From positions 50,902-114,901 of the forward strand of contig CATOJE010000002.1 of the NCBI GenBank assembly GCA_951800145.1: 64,000 nucleotides of DNA. The letters run 5' to 3'. A model generated the notes under the pieces. That model had not been told where the DNA came from. It saw only the letters and a program-made list of their open reading frames with translations, and made no database searches. Below, in pieces: positions 51,481 through 59,742 of the stretch (position 1 is the first letter of the stretch; every line of letters begins with the position of its first letter). The position numbers were made by a program, and so were the translations under genes. This DNA comes from an uncultured Lachnospiraceae bacterium. Lineage in GTDB: Bacteria > Bacillota > Clostridia > Lachnospirales > Lachnospiraceae.

Positions 51481-54108
51481 ATGGCAACAAAACCCAACGA
51501 AGCAGTAGCAGCACCAGAGCAGAAGCTCATTGACAATGTGGACGCACTGCAGGCGCGCATGAAAGAGATGCGCAAGGCACAGAAGATTTTTGCTTCATAT
51601 ACCCAGGAGCAGGTAGATAAAATCTTCTTTGCAGCTGCCATGGCGGCAAACAAGGCAAGGATTCCCTTGGCGAAGATGGCAGTGAAGGAAACGGGCATGG
51701 GCATCGTGGAGGACAAGGTAATTAAGAATCACTACGCAGCCGAGTATATCTACAATGCCTACCGGGATACAAAGACCTGCGGTGTGATCGAGGAGGATGC
51801 GGCCTACGGAATCAAGAAGATAGCAGAGCCCATCGGCCTGGTAGCTGCAGTTATTCCTACAACAAACCCGACCTCCACGGCGATCTTTAAAGCACTGATC
51901 TGCTTAAAGACCAGAAACGCCATTATCTTCAGCCCCCATCCCCGGGCAAAGGGCTGTACCATCGAGGCGGCAAAGATTGTGTTAGATGCAGCAGTTGCAG
52001 CAGGCGCACCGGAAAACATTATCAGCTGGATTGATGTTCCCAGCCTGGAGCTGACCAATGAGGTTATGCGGGATGCAGATATCATCCTGGCAACAGGAGG
52101 CCCTGGCATGGTAAAGGCAGCCTACTCCTCCGGCAAGCCGGCATTAGGCGTAGGCGCGGGAAATACTCCGGTCATTATTGATGAGACGGCAGATATTAAG
52201 CTGGCGGTGAACTCGGTTATCCATTCGAAAACCTTTGATAATGGCATGATCTGTGCTTCTGAGCAGTCTGTAACCGTGGTAGGAGATATTTATGATGCAG
52301 TAAAGAAGGAGTTCCAGTACAGAGGCTGCTATTTCTTAAAGGAAGATGAACTGGATAAGGTTCGCCATACAATCTTGATCAATGGTGCATTAAATGCTAA
52401 AATTGTAGGACAGTCTGCATACACCATCGCCAAGCTGGCAGGGGTGACGGTTCCGGAGTCTGCGAAAATCCTGATTGGTGAAGTAGAGTCTGTGGATATT
52501 TCTGAAGAATTTGCCCATGAGAAGCTGTCTCCGGTGCTGGCTATGTACCATGCGGCTGATTTTGATGAGGCTATAGCCAAGGCAGAGCGTCTGGTGGCAG
52601 ACGGCGGCTACGGCCACACGGCTTCCCTGTACATCCATCCCGCACAGAAGGAAAAGATCATGAAGCACGCTGAGGCCATGAAGACCTGCCGTATTGTGAT
52701 CAATACACCTTCCTCCCACGGTGGAATCGGAGATCTTTACAACTTTAAGTTAACTCCCTCCCTTACCTTAGGATGCGGCTCCTGGGGCGGAAACTCCGTT
52801 TCTGAAAATGTAGGGGTAAAGCATCTGTTAAATATCAAGACGGTGGCGGAGAGGAGAGAGAATATGTTGTGGTTCAGAGCGCCTCAGAAGGTATACTTCA
52901 AGAAGGGCTGTATGCCGGTGGCATTAGATGAATTAGGAACTGTGATGGGCAAGAAAAAATGCTTCATCGTTACGGATTCCTTCTTGTATAAGAATGGTTA
53001 CGTAAAGCCCATCGAGGAGAAGCTGGACCAGATGGGAATCCAGCACACCTGCTTCTTTGAAGTAGCGCCGGATCCGAACTTATCTTCTGCAATGGCAGGC
53101 GCAGCAGCCATGACTGCATTTGAACCGGACTGCATCATCGCCCTGGGCGGCGGCTCTGCCATGGACGCAGGTAAGATTATGTGGGTATTATATGAGCATC
53201 CGGAGGTGGATTTCTTAGACCTGGCCATGCGCTTTATGGATATCCGCAAGAGAGTATATACCTTCCCCAAGATGGGTGAGAAGGCTTACTTTGTAGCAAT
53301 CCCCACCTCCTCTGGTACTGGATCTGAGGTAACCCCCTTTGCGGTAATCACCGATGATCGAACCGGAACCAAATATCCTTTGGCAGATTATGAGCTGCTT
53401 CCCAACATGGCGATTGTGGATGCAGATAATATGATGAACCAGCCCAAGGGCTTAACCAGCGCTTCTGGTGTGGACGTTCTGACCCATGCATTAGAGGCAT
53501 ACGCTTCCATCATGGCTACAGATTATACCGATGGTCTGGCACTTAAGGCCATGAAGAGTGTATTTGAATATCTGCCCAGATGCTACGAAAACGGAGCGAA
53601 TGATCCAGAGGCAAGAGCAAAGATGGCAGACGCCTCCTGCTTAGCCGGTATGGCATTTGCCAATGCATTCTTAGGAGTATGCCATTCTATGGCCCATAAG
53701 CTGGGTGCATATCATCATCTGCCCCACGGTGTTGCCAATGCACTTTTAATCAGCGAGGTGGTGCGCTTTAATGCAGAGGAAGTTCCGCCGAAGATGGGAA
53801 CCTTCTCCCAGTATCAGTATCCTCATACCCTGGCCCGCTATGCAGAGTGCGCGCACTTCTGTGGTGTGTGCGGTAAGGATGACAAGGAAACCTTAGAGCT
53901 GTTTATCGCAAAGATCGAGGACTTAAAGGCAAAGGTAGGCATTAAGAAGTGCATCAAGGATTATGGTATTGACGAGAAATATTTCTTAGATAACCTGGAT
54001 CAGATGGTGGAGGATGCATTCGATGACCAGTGTACTGGCGCGAATCCGAGATACCCCTTAATGAAGGAAATCAAGGAAATGTATTTAAGAGCATACTATG
54101 GGAAATAA
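51481..54108 (+). CDS. adhE: Bifunctional acetaldehyde-CoA/alcohol dehydrogenase
   Basis: 875 residues, full length. N-terminal CoA-acylating aldehyde dehydrogenase with catalytic Cys near residue 257 (GMICASEQSV) and the NAD loop VGAGNTPVIID. C-terminal iron-dependent alcohol dehydrogenase from about residue 460: GGGSAMDAGKI, PTSSGTGSEVTPFAVITDD, and the metal-binding CHSMAHKLGAYHHLPHG. It turns acetyl-CoA to ethanol in two NADH-consuming steps and re-oxidises NADH in fermentation. AGGAGGAGAAAAGAG precedes the ATG. Confidence 0.97.
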   Translation: MATKPNEAVAAPEQKLIDNVDALQARMKEMRKAQKIFASYTQEQVDKIFFAAAMAANKARIPLAKMAVKETGMGIVEDKVIKNHYAAEYIYNAYRDTKTCGVIEEDAAYGIKKIAEPIGLVAAVIPTTNPTSTAIFKALICLKTRNAIIFSPHPRAKGCTIEAAKIVLDAAVAAGAPENIISWIDVPSLELTNEVMRDADIILATGGPGMVKAAYSSGKPALGVGAGNTPVIIDETADIKLAVNSVIHSKTFDNGMICASEQSVTVVGDIYDAVKKEFQYRGCYFLKEDELDKVRHTILINGALNAKIVGQSAYTIAKLAGVTVPESAKILIGEVESVDISEEFAHEKLSPVLAMYHAADFDEAIAKAERLVADGGYGHTASLYIHPAQKEKIMKHAEAMKTCRIVINTPSSHGGIGDLYNFKLTPSLTLGCGSWGGNSVSENVGVKHLLNIKTVAERRENMLWFRAPQKVYFKKGCMPVALDELGTVMGKKKCFIVTDSFLYKNGYVKPIEEKLDQMGIQHTCFFEVAPDPNLSSAMAGAAAMTAFEPDCIIALGGGSAMDAGKIMWVLYEHPEVDFLDLAMRFMDIRKRVYTFPKMGEKAYFVAIPTSSGTGSEVTPFAVITDDRTGTKYPLADYELLPNMAIVDADNMMNQPKGLTSASGVDVLTHALEAYASIMATDYTDGLALKAMKSVFEYLPRCYENGANDPEARAKMADASCLAGMAFANAFLGVCHSMAHKLGAYHHLPHGVANALLISEVVRFNAEEVPPKMGTFSQYQYPHTLARYAECAHFCGVCGKDDKETLELFIAKIEDLKAKVGIKKCIKDYGIDEKYFLDNLDQMVEDAFDDQCTGANPRYPLMKEIKEMYLRAYYGK

Positions 54109-54170
54109 GCAATCCGGTGCTGCCTTTAAGGCAGCGCTGATAAATAAAATTAAGGAGGGTAATAAAGGCA

Positions 54171-54926
54171 ATGGAAGAAAATAAGAAAGTTATTTTCACA
54201 AGACCTCATAAAACAATTTATGCCACTGAGGATACGATTATCAAAGTATTTGATAACCGCTACTCCAAGTCGGATGTGTTAAATGAGGCAAGAAATGAAG
54301 CGCTGGTTGAAGAAAATGCCGAGCTGAATATTCCGTCTCTGATCTCAGTATCGGAAACTCCCGAGGGCTGGTGCTTAGTCCGGGATAAGGTAGAGGGAAG
54401 CACCTTAGCTGAATTGATGGAAAGGGAGCCAGAAAAGCTGGAGACATACATGGAAATGTTTGTGGACCTACAGTTAACGGTACACAAGCAGAAGGTGCCT
54501 ACCATCAAGCGCCTGCGCCATAAGCTGATGGATCAGATCAATAGCTTAAAGGATCTGGGCGCTACTGCCCGCTATGAGCTGGCAGTCCGTCTGGAGAGTA
54601 TGCCAAAGCACACCAAGCTGTGCCATGGAGATTTTAATCCCAGCAATATTATCGTAGATAAGTATGGCAAGCTTTGGATCATTGACTGGGCTCACGCAGC
54701 ACAGGGAAATGCTTCCGCAGACGCAGCTATGACCTATCTGCTGTTCTGTCTGGAGGATCAGAAGAAGGCAGATATGTACATGAAGCTTTTCTGTGACAAG
54801 AGCGATACAGCCCGTCAGTATGTGAACCGCTGGCTGCCTATCGTAGCCGCCGCACAGATGACGAAGAAGAAGGAAAAAGAGAAAGAGCTGCTGATGAAGT
54901 GGATCGATGTTGTAGAATATCAGTAG
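54171..54926 (+). CDS. APH/choline-kinase-like phosphotransferase
   Basis: 251 residues with the aminoglycoside-phosphotransferase fold: TIIKVFDNRYSKSDVLNEA (ATP Lys), HGDFNPSNIIVD (catalytic Asp and Asn) and LWIIDWAHAAQG (metal Asp). The substrate is unknown; the family includes choline, fructosamine and small-molecule kinases. It is 62 nt downstream of adhE, after a weak stem (GCTGCC/GGCAGC at 54119-54135), and may be partly co-transcribed. AAGGAGGGTAATAAAGGCA precedes the ATG. Confidence 0.8.
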   Translation: MEENKKVIFTRPHKTIYATEDTIIKVFDNRYSKSDVLNEARNEALVEENAELNIPSLISVSETPEGWCLVRDKVEGSTLAELMEREPEKLETYMEMFVDLQLTVHKQKVPTIKRLRHKLMDQINSLKDLGATARYELAVRLESMPKHTKLCHGDFNPSNIIVDKYGKLWIIDWAHAAQGNASADAAMTYLLFCLEDQKKADMYMKLFCDKSDTARQYVNRWLPIVAAAQMTKKKEKEKELLMKWIDVVEYQ

Positions 54927-54986
54927 AATCTCTCTAAATAATCAAAGCAACCGTTAAATTAAATCAACCGAAATCAAAGTATCCCT

Positions 54987-55030
54987 GAAAACATCTGCCG
55001 CGAAGCTTGACTGTGGCAGATGTTTTCTTT
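54987..55030 (+). terminator. Terminator after the APH-like gene
   Basis: GAAAACATCTGCC pairs with GGCAGATGTTTTC over a 15-nt loop, followed by TTT. Its 3' half carries the -35 and spacer of the tadA promoter. Confidence 0.8.
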
Positions 55031-55036
55031 TATAAT
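55007..55036 (+). promoter_or_regulatory. tadA promoter embedded in the upstream terminator
   Basis: TTGACT, 18-nt spacer, TATAAT. Transcription should start near 55043, which excludes the TTG at 55007 as translation start. Confidence 0.65.
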
Positions 55037-55087
55037 TATAGAAAATCATTTGGCGGCAGCTGTATGGAAAAAGCGGGGGCAGCATAC

Positions 55088-55615
55088 ATGGCAAGGATAA
55101 GAGCAGGGATATTGACAGAGGACGAAAAATATATGAAGGAAGCCATCCGTCAGGCAAGGAAGGCGCAGGCCTTGGGGGAGGTTCCTATCGGCTGTGTGAT
55201 CGTGTGGGAGGGAAGGATCCTTGGGCGGGGGTATAACCGAAGGATGATCGATCACACTACCCTGGCTCATGCAGAGATCCTTGCCATAAAAAAGGCCTGC
55301 AGGAGGATGGGGGACTGGCGGCTGGAGGGGTGCCGGATCTATATTACCCTGGAGCCATGTCCCATGTGTGCAGGGGCGATTGTCCAGGCCAGAATTCCGG
55401 AGGTGGTCATCGGCTGTATGAACCCTAAGGCGGGATGTGCAGGCTCTGTTTTGGATTTGCTCCGCCAGGATGGATTTAACCATCAATGTCAGGTGAAAAC
55501 CGGGGTTTTGGGCGAGGAGTGCTCTCAGATGATGAAGGGCTTTTTTAAGGCGCTGCGGGAGCAGGAGAAGGCGCGAAAGCCCCTTGACAAATCAAAGGAT
55601 GCAGAGTATACTTAA
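55088..55615 (+). CDS. tadA: tRNA-specific adenosine deaminase
   Basis: About 175 residues from ATG 55088. Zinc-deaminase motifs: TLAHAEILAIKKACR (His-Ala-Glu) and TLEPCPMCAGAIVQARI (Pro-Cys-x-x-Cys), plus MKEAIRQARKAQALGEVPIG at the N-terminus. It converts A34 to inosine in tRNA-Arg(ACG). The start is uncertain: ATG 55064, ATG 55088 and TTG 55112 (giving MTEDEKYMKEA, typical of the family) are all downstream of the promoter and all have weak ribosome sites. The SRP RNA promoter lies inside its 3' end. Confidence 0.88.
   Translation: MARIRAGILTEDEKYMKEAIRQARKAQALGEVPIGCVIVWEGRILGRGYNRRMIDHTTLAHAEILAIKKACRRMGDWRLEGCRIYITLEPCPMCAGAIVQARIPEVVIGCMNPKAGCAGSVLDLLRQDGFNHQCQVKTGVLGEECSQMMKGFFKALREQEKARKPLDKSKDAEYT
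55584..55612 (+). promoter_or_regulatory. SRP RNA promoter within the end of tadA
   Basis: TTGACA, 17-nt spacer, TATACT: a near-consensus strong promoter. Start near 55619 implies a precursor about 40 nt longer at the 5' end than the folded RNA. Confidence 0.85.
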
Positions 55616-55657
55616 CAGGCTGGCAGGCATTGCCGGCTTGAATAAGTCATAAAGCTT

Positions 55658-55920
55658 CCACGCAGCCGGGGAGATAGCGGTGCCCTGTACTTGCAACCCG
55701 CTTTAGCAAGGGTGATGTCCTGCCCCGGACTTGTATGAGGCAGAGCTGCCTTAGATAAGTGGCGTTGACGTCTGGGTCTTGTGCAACAGGAATTCGTGAA
55801 CCGTGTCAGGGCAGGAATGCAGCAGCACTAAGCGGAAGCTCCTGTGTGACGCGAGGCAGCCTGGGCCGAGCTAACTGTTTAAGTAACGTCTGTGTCTGCG
55901 GTTCAAAGCAGGACGCGTGG
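55658..55920 (+). ncRNA. ffs: Signal recognition particle RNA, large bacterial type
   Basis: About 263 nt. The ends pair (CCACGC with GCGTGG). The apical helix 8 is clear: CGTGAACCGTGTCAGGGCAG followed by GAATGCAGCAGCACTAAGCG, close to the universal GUCAGG...GGAAGCAGC core bound by Ffh. The 5' half contains an Alu-type domain as in Bacillus and Clostridia. Strong promoter upstream and terminator downstream. Exact ends depend on processing. Confidence 0.92.
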
Positions 55921-55930
55921 ATAAAATTAA

Positions 55931-55957
55931 GGAACGGCAAGTGCCGTTCCTATTTTT
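55931..55957 (+). terminator. SRP RNA terminator
   Basis: GGAACGGCA pairs with TGCCGTTCC over 2 nt, followed by TATTTTTTG. Confidence 0.9.
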
Positions 55958-55960
55958 TGC

Positions 55961-55989
55961 TTGCTCCTGTTTTCTCTTTGCGGTATAAT
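55961..55989 (+). promoter_or_regulatory. pfkA-dnaX operon promoter
   Basis: TTGCTC, 17-nt spacer, TATAAT. The -10 at 55984 rules out translation from the TTG at 55961. Confidence 0.65.
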
Positions 55990-56053
55990 TAAGAAGCGCA
56001 CTGATGTTAATGATAAACCGAGAGAAAGCAAGCTAGAAAGGAAGGTATGCAAA

Positions 56054-57133
56054 GTGAGAAGGATTGGAATGCTGACCAGCGGCGGAGACTGCCAATGTCT
56101 GAATGCCACCATGCGCGGTGTGGCAAAGGCACTTTATGGCATGTATGACGATGTGGAGATTATCGGATTTGAAGATGGATATAAAGGATTAATGTATGCA
56201 GATTACCAGATTATGAAGTCCTCGGATTTTTCCGGTATATTGACAAAGGGCGGAACCATTCTGGGGACCTCCAGACAGCCGTTTAAGCTGATGCGGGTTC
56301 CGGATGAAAATGGCCTGGATAAAGTAGAATCCATGAAGCATACCTACCGGAAGCTGAAACTAGAGTGCCTGGTGGTTCTGGGTGGAAACGGAACCCAGAA
56401 GACGGCTAACCTCCTTCGGGAAGAAGGATTAAATGTGATTTCCCTGCCAAAGACCATTGATAATGATCTTTGGGGAACGGAGATGACCTTTGGCTTCCAC
56501 AGTGCAGTGAATATCGCCACCCAGGCCATTGACTGCATTCATACCACAGCGTCTTCCCATGGACGTATTTTTATTGTGGAAGTGATGGGACACAAGGTGG
56601 GATGGGTTACCCTGTATGCAGGAATTGCCGGAGGGGCTGACATTATCCTGCTCCCGGAGATTCCCTATGATATCCGGGTGGTCAGTGATGCGATTAATAA
56701 ACGGGCAAAGGCCGGAAAGAAGTTTTCCATTCTGGCAGTGGCAGAAGGTGCTATCTCGAAGGAGGATGCCGGCCTGAGCAAGAAGGAATTAAAGAAAAAG
56801 AAGGAGAGCGGTGTGATCTATCCGTCTGCATCCTATGAGATAGGTGCCAGACTTCAGGAGCTGACAGGCCAGGAGGTCCGGGTTACTGTGCCTGGACATA
56901 CCCAGAGAGGCGGCGAGCCCTGCGCCTATGACCGTGTGCTTTCCACTCAGCTGGGAGCGGCAGCTGCTTATCTGATTAAGAATCAGCAGTACGGCTATAT
57001 GGTATGTGTGAAGAACGGGGAGATTGATAAGATTCCTCTGGAGGAAGTGGCAGGGAAGCTTAAGTATGTAGATCCGGACAGCGCTATCATCCGGCAGGCA
57101 AAGGCCGTAGGAATCAGCTTTGGCAATGAGTAA
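56054..57133 (+). CDS. pfkA: 6-phosphofructokinase
   Basis: About 359 residues from GTG 56054, with GGAAGG 9 nt upstream. Motifs: GMLTSGGDCQCLNATMRGV, VVLGGNGTQKT, LPKTIDNDLWGT, HTQRGGEP. The residue equal to E. coli Gly104 is Gly, which favours ATP over PPi, but the 124 position is Lys (PKTIDND), as in PPi-PFKs and some actinobacterial/clostridial ATP enzymes, and position 103 is Asn instead of Asp. Phosphoryl donor therefore deserves caution. Step 3 of glycolysis. Overlaps dnaX by 8 nt. Confidence 0.9.
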   Translation: MRRIGMLTSGGDCQCLNATMRGVAKALYGMYDDVEIIGFEDGYKGLMYADYQIMKSSDFSGILTKGGTILGTSRQPFKLMRVPDENGLDKVESMKHTYRKLKLECLVVLGGNGTQKTANLLREEGLNVISLPKTIDNDLWGTEMTFGFHSAVNIATQAIDCIHTTASSHGRIFIVEVMGHKVGWVTLYAGIAGGADIILLPEIPYDIRVVSDAINKRAKAGKKFSILAVAEGAISKEDAGLSKKELKKKKESGVIYPSASYEIGARLQELTGQEVRVTVPGHTQRGGEPCAYDRVLSTQLGAAAAYLIKNQQYGYMVCVKNGEIDKIPLEEVAGKLKYVDPDSAIIRQAKAVGISFGNE

Positions 57134-58748
57134 GAATTATACAGCCTTATACCGGAAATGGCGTCCGGCCGGATTTGAGGACGTAAAAGGCCAGGATCCC
57201 ATCGTTCAAACCTTAAAAAACCAGATTATATCCGGAAGAGTGGGCCATGCCTATTTGTTCTGCGGAACCAGGGGAACCGGGAAAACCAGTATCGCAAAGA
57301 TTTTTGCTAAAGCGGTGAATTGCGAGCAGCCCCTGGAGGGCAGCCCCTGCAACCATTGTCCGGTTTGCCGGGCGATCGGAGAGGGTTCCTCTATGAATGT
57401 GGTGGAGATCGACGCTGCCTCGAATAATGGTGTGGAGAATATCCGGGACATTCGTGAGCAGGTTCAGTATCCGCCCACAGACGGAAACTACCGGGTGTAT
57501 ATTATTGATGAGGTGCATATGCTCTCTATAGGAGCCTTTAACGCACTGCTCAAAACGCTGGAGGAGCCGCCGTCCTATGTGATCTTTATTCTGGCCACCA
57601 CAGAGGCCCACAAGATTCCTGTAACCATCCTTTCCCGATGCCAGAGATATGATTTTAAGCGGATTCCAGCTGAAACCATTGCAGACCGGCTTCGTGAGGT
57701 AGCGGCGGCGGAGGGGATCGAAATCGAAGAAAAGGCAGTAGCATATTTGGCGAAGGCGGCGGATGGGGCATTTCGCGATGCCCTTAGCCTTTTGGATCAG
57801 TGTATTGCCTTCCATTTTGGAGAAAAGCTGACATATGATTATGTATTGGACATCCTGGGAGCGGTGGATCAATCCATTTTTTCCAGGATGTTTCATGGGA
57901 TATTGGAGAAACAGACGAGGGAGTGCATCCTGCTTTTAGAGGAGATGGTGGTTCAGGGCAGAGAGCTGGGCCAGTTTGTGACAGATTTTATCTGGTATCT
58001 GCGGAATCTTCTGCTGATTCAGACAGCAGAGGATGCGGAGGGCCTGGTGGACATGTCAGAGGAGAATCTGAAGCAGCTGAAGGAAGACGGGAAAAGATGT
58101 GACGGAGCTGCCCTGATCCGCTATATCCGGATCCTGTCTGAGCTGTCGAATCAGCTGCGTTATGCCAGTCAAAAGCGGATTTTAGTAGAAATTGCACTGA
58201 TTAAGTTGACAAAACCGGCGATGGAAGTTAATATTGATTCTTTATTAGAGAGGATTTCCATTTTAGAGGAAAAGCTGGATGGGGGCATAGTGAGTGTCAG
58301 TGCTGCGTCTGCAGAGCGGACGGAACCAGTGCAGATACATGCAATGCCTGAGGTCCGGCCTCCATCGCCCGGAGCAGAAGCAGGATCTGTGCATCAGGTT
58401 GCGCTTCCGCCGGCTCAGCTGGAGGATTTAAATTTCATCCGAAATGAGTGGGGGAATATTGTGCGGCAGATGGGAATGTCCATCCGCCCCAGCTTTCGTG
58501 ACACTGTGGTAGAGCCCAGCGGCGATCATTGCCTCTGTATCGTTTTTGCGGATCCGGTCAACTATGCCATAGGAAACCGCCCCAGCGTTCTGGGTGATTT
58601 GGAGCGGTTTGTGGAAGAAAAGTATGGCAAGTCGATTTATTTTAAAACCCGTCAGCGGACAGGCGGCGATCCGTATGATACGATTTATGTAAGCGATGAA
58701 GAATTAAAAGAGAAAATCCAAATAGAGATATCCACAGAGGAGGATTAG
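57126..58748 (+). CDS. dnaX: DNA polymerase III subunit gamma/tau
   Basis: 540 residues. [20 protein letters not shown], Walker [13 protein letters not shown] (about 47-55), four-cysteine zinc module CNHCPVC region, [11 protein letters not shown]alker [12 protein letters not shown] sensor. C-terminal tau-like part from about residue 380. It is the clamp-loader ATPase of replication. ATG 57126 is used; it overlaps the pfkA stop. The operon continues ybaB-recR, the standard Firmicute order. Confidence 0.96.
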   Translation: MSKNYTALYRKWRPAGFEDVKGQDPIVQTLKNQIISGRVGHAYLFCGTRGTGKTSIAKIFAKAVNCEQPLEGSPCNHCPVCRAIGEGSSMNVVEIDAASNNGVENIRDIREQVQYPPTDGNYRVYIIDEVHMLSIGAFNALLKTLEEPPSYVIFILATTEAHKIPVTILSRCQRYDFKRIPAETIADRLREVAAAEGIEIEEKAVAYLAKAADGAFRDALSLLDQCIAFHFGEKLTYDYVLDILGAVDQSIFSRMFHGILEKQTRECILLLEEMVVQGRELGQFVTDFIWYLRNLLLIQTAEDAEGLVDMSEENLKQLKEDGKRCDGAALIRYIRILSELSNQLRYASQKRILVEIALIKLTKPAMEVNIDSLLERISILEEKLDGGIVSVSAASAERTEPVQIHAMPEVRPPSPGAEAGSVHQVALPPAQLEDLNFIRNEWGNIVRQMGMSIRPSFRDTVVEPSGDHCLCIVFADPVNYAIGNRPSVLGDLERFVEEKYGKSIYFKTRQRTGGDPYDTIYVSDEELKEKIQIEISTEED

Positions 58749-58753
58749 TGTTT

Positions 58754-59122
58754 ATGGCAAAGCGCGGAGGGTTCCCGGCAGGCGGTATTCCGGGGAATAT
58801 GAATAATTTAATGAAGCAGGCGCAGAAGATGCAGCGCCAGATGGAAGAGAGCCAGAAGGAGCTGGAGAGTAAGGAATATACTGCATCAGCAGGGGGAGGG
58901 GCGGTCTCTGTAACCGTCTCTGGCAAGAAGGAAATCCTTGCAGTGAAGCTGACAGAAGAGGTTGTGGATCCAGATGATATTGAAATGCTGGAGGACTTGA
59001 TTGTGGCCGCTGCTAATGAGGCGCTCCGCCAGATGGAGGAGGCGAATGCCCAGGCGATGTCCAAGCTTACCGGTGGCCTAGGGGCTCTGGGAGGCGGATT
59101 AGGCGGAGGCCTGCCTTTCTGA
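58754..59122 (+). CDS. ybaB: YbaB/EbfC nucleoid-associated protein
   Basis: 122 residues. [20 protein letters not shown] coiled segment, [20 protein letters not shown] sheet and [16 protein letters not shown]. Dimeric DNA-binding protein commonly encoded between dnaX and recR. ATG 58754 is favoured over GTG 58748 because GAGGAGG is better spaced. Glycine-rich C-terminus ([16 protein letters not shown]). Confidence 0.93.
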   Translation: MAKRGGFPAGGIPGNMNNLMKQAQKMQRQMEESQKELESKEYTASAGGGAVSVTVSGKKEILAVKLTEEVVDPDDIEMLEDLIVAAANEALRQMEEANAQAMSKLTGGLGALGGGLGGGLPF

Positions 59123-59718
59123 TGGATTACTACAGCAGCCAAATTACAAAATTGATCGAAGAATTATCCAGGCTTCCGGGTGTGGGAGCAAAATCCGCAC
59201 AGCGGCTGGCTTTTCATATCATTAATATGCCGAAGGAGCAGGCAGAGAGGCTGTCTGGTGCAATCATGGACGCAAAGAATCATGTGCGCTATTGCAAGGA
59301 ATGCTTTACCTTGACAGATGATGAGTGCTGTCCCATCTGCAGAAATTCCGGGCGGGATCATGGAACGATTATGGTTGTGGAGAATACCAGGGATTTAGCC
59401 GCTTATGAAAAGACGGGAAAGTTCGAGGGGGTTTATCATGTTCTCCACGGTGCAATTTCCCCAATGCTGGGAATAGGTCCCAATGACATTAAGTTAAAGG
59501 AGCTGATGAAGCGGCTGCAGGCAGATGTAAAGGAAGTAATTATCGCTACGAATTCCAGCCTGGAGGGGGAAACCACGGCGATGTATATCAGCAAGCTGAT
59601 TAAGCCGACCGGAATTAAAGTGAGCCGTATCGCCAGCGGAGTGCCGGTGGGCGGTGATTTGGAGTATATTGATGAGGTTACGCTTCTGCGTGCGCTGGAG
59701 GGCAGGGTGGAGCTATAG
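59122..59718 (+). CDS. recR: Recombination mediator RecR
   Basis: 198 residues. N-terminal helix-hairpin-helix [19 protein letters not shown], zinc finger [16 protein letters not shown], Toprim motif [14 protein letters not shown]-terminal Walker-like region [16 protein letters not shown]. Acts with RecF/RecO in loading RecA. ATG overlaps the ybaB stop by 1 nt. Confidence 0.96.
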   Translation: MDYYSSQITKLIEELSRLPGVGAKSAQRLAFHIINMPKEQAERLSGAIMDAKNHVRYCKECFTLTDDECCPICRNSGRDHGTIMVVENTRDLAAYEKTGKFEGVYHVLHGAISPMLGIGPNDIKLKELMKRLQADVKEVIIATNSSLEGETTAMYISKLIKPTGIKVSRIASGVPVGGDLEYIDEVTLLRALEGRVEL

Positions 59719-59742
59719 TCCTGGCAGAGGAGATTCAAAAGA

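Noticed and set aside
55961..56053. Earlier TTG start for pfkA
   Set aside because: Lies at the -35 of the operon promoter, upstream of the transcription start.
57213..57896. 227-residue minus-strand ORF
   Set aside because: Antisense to dnaX, whose motifs are unmistakable.
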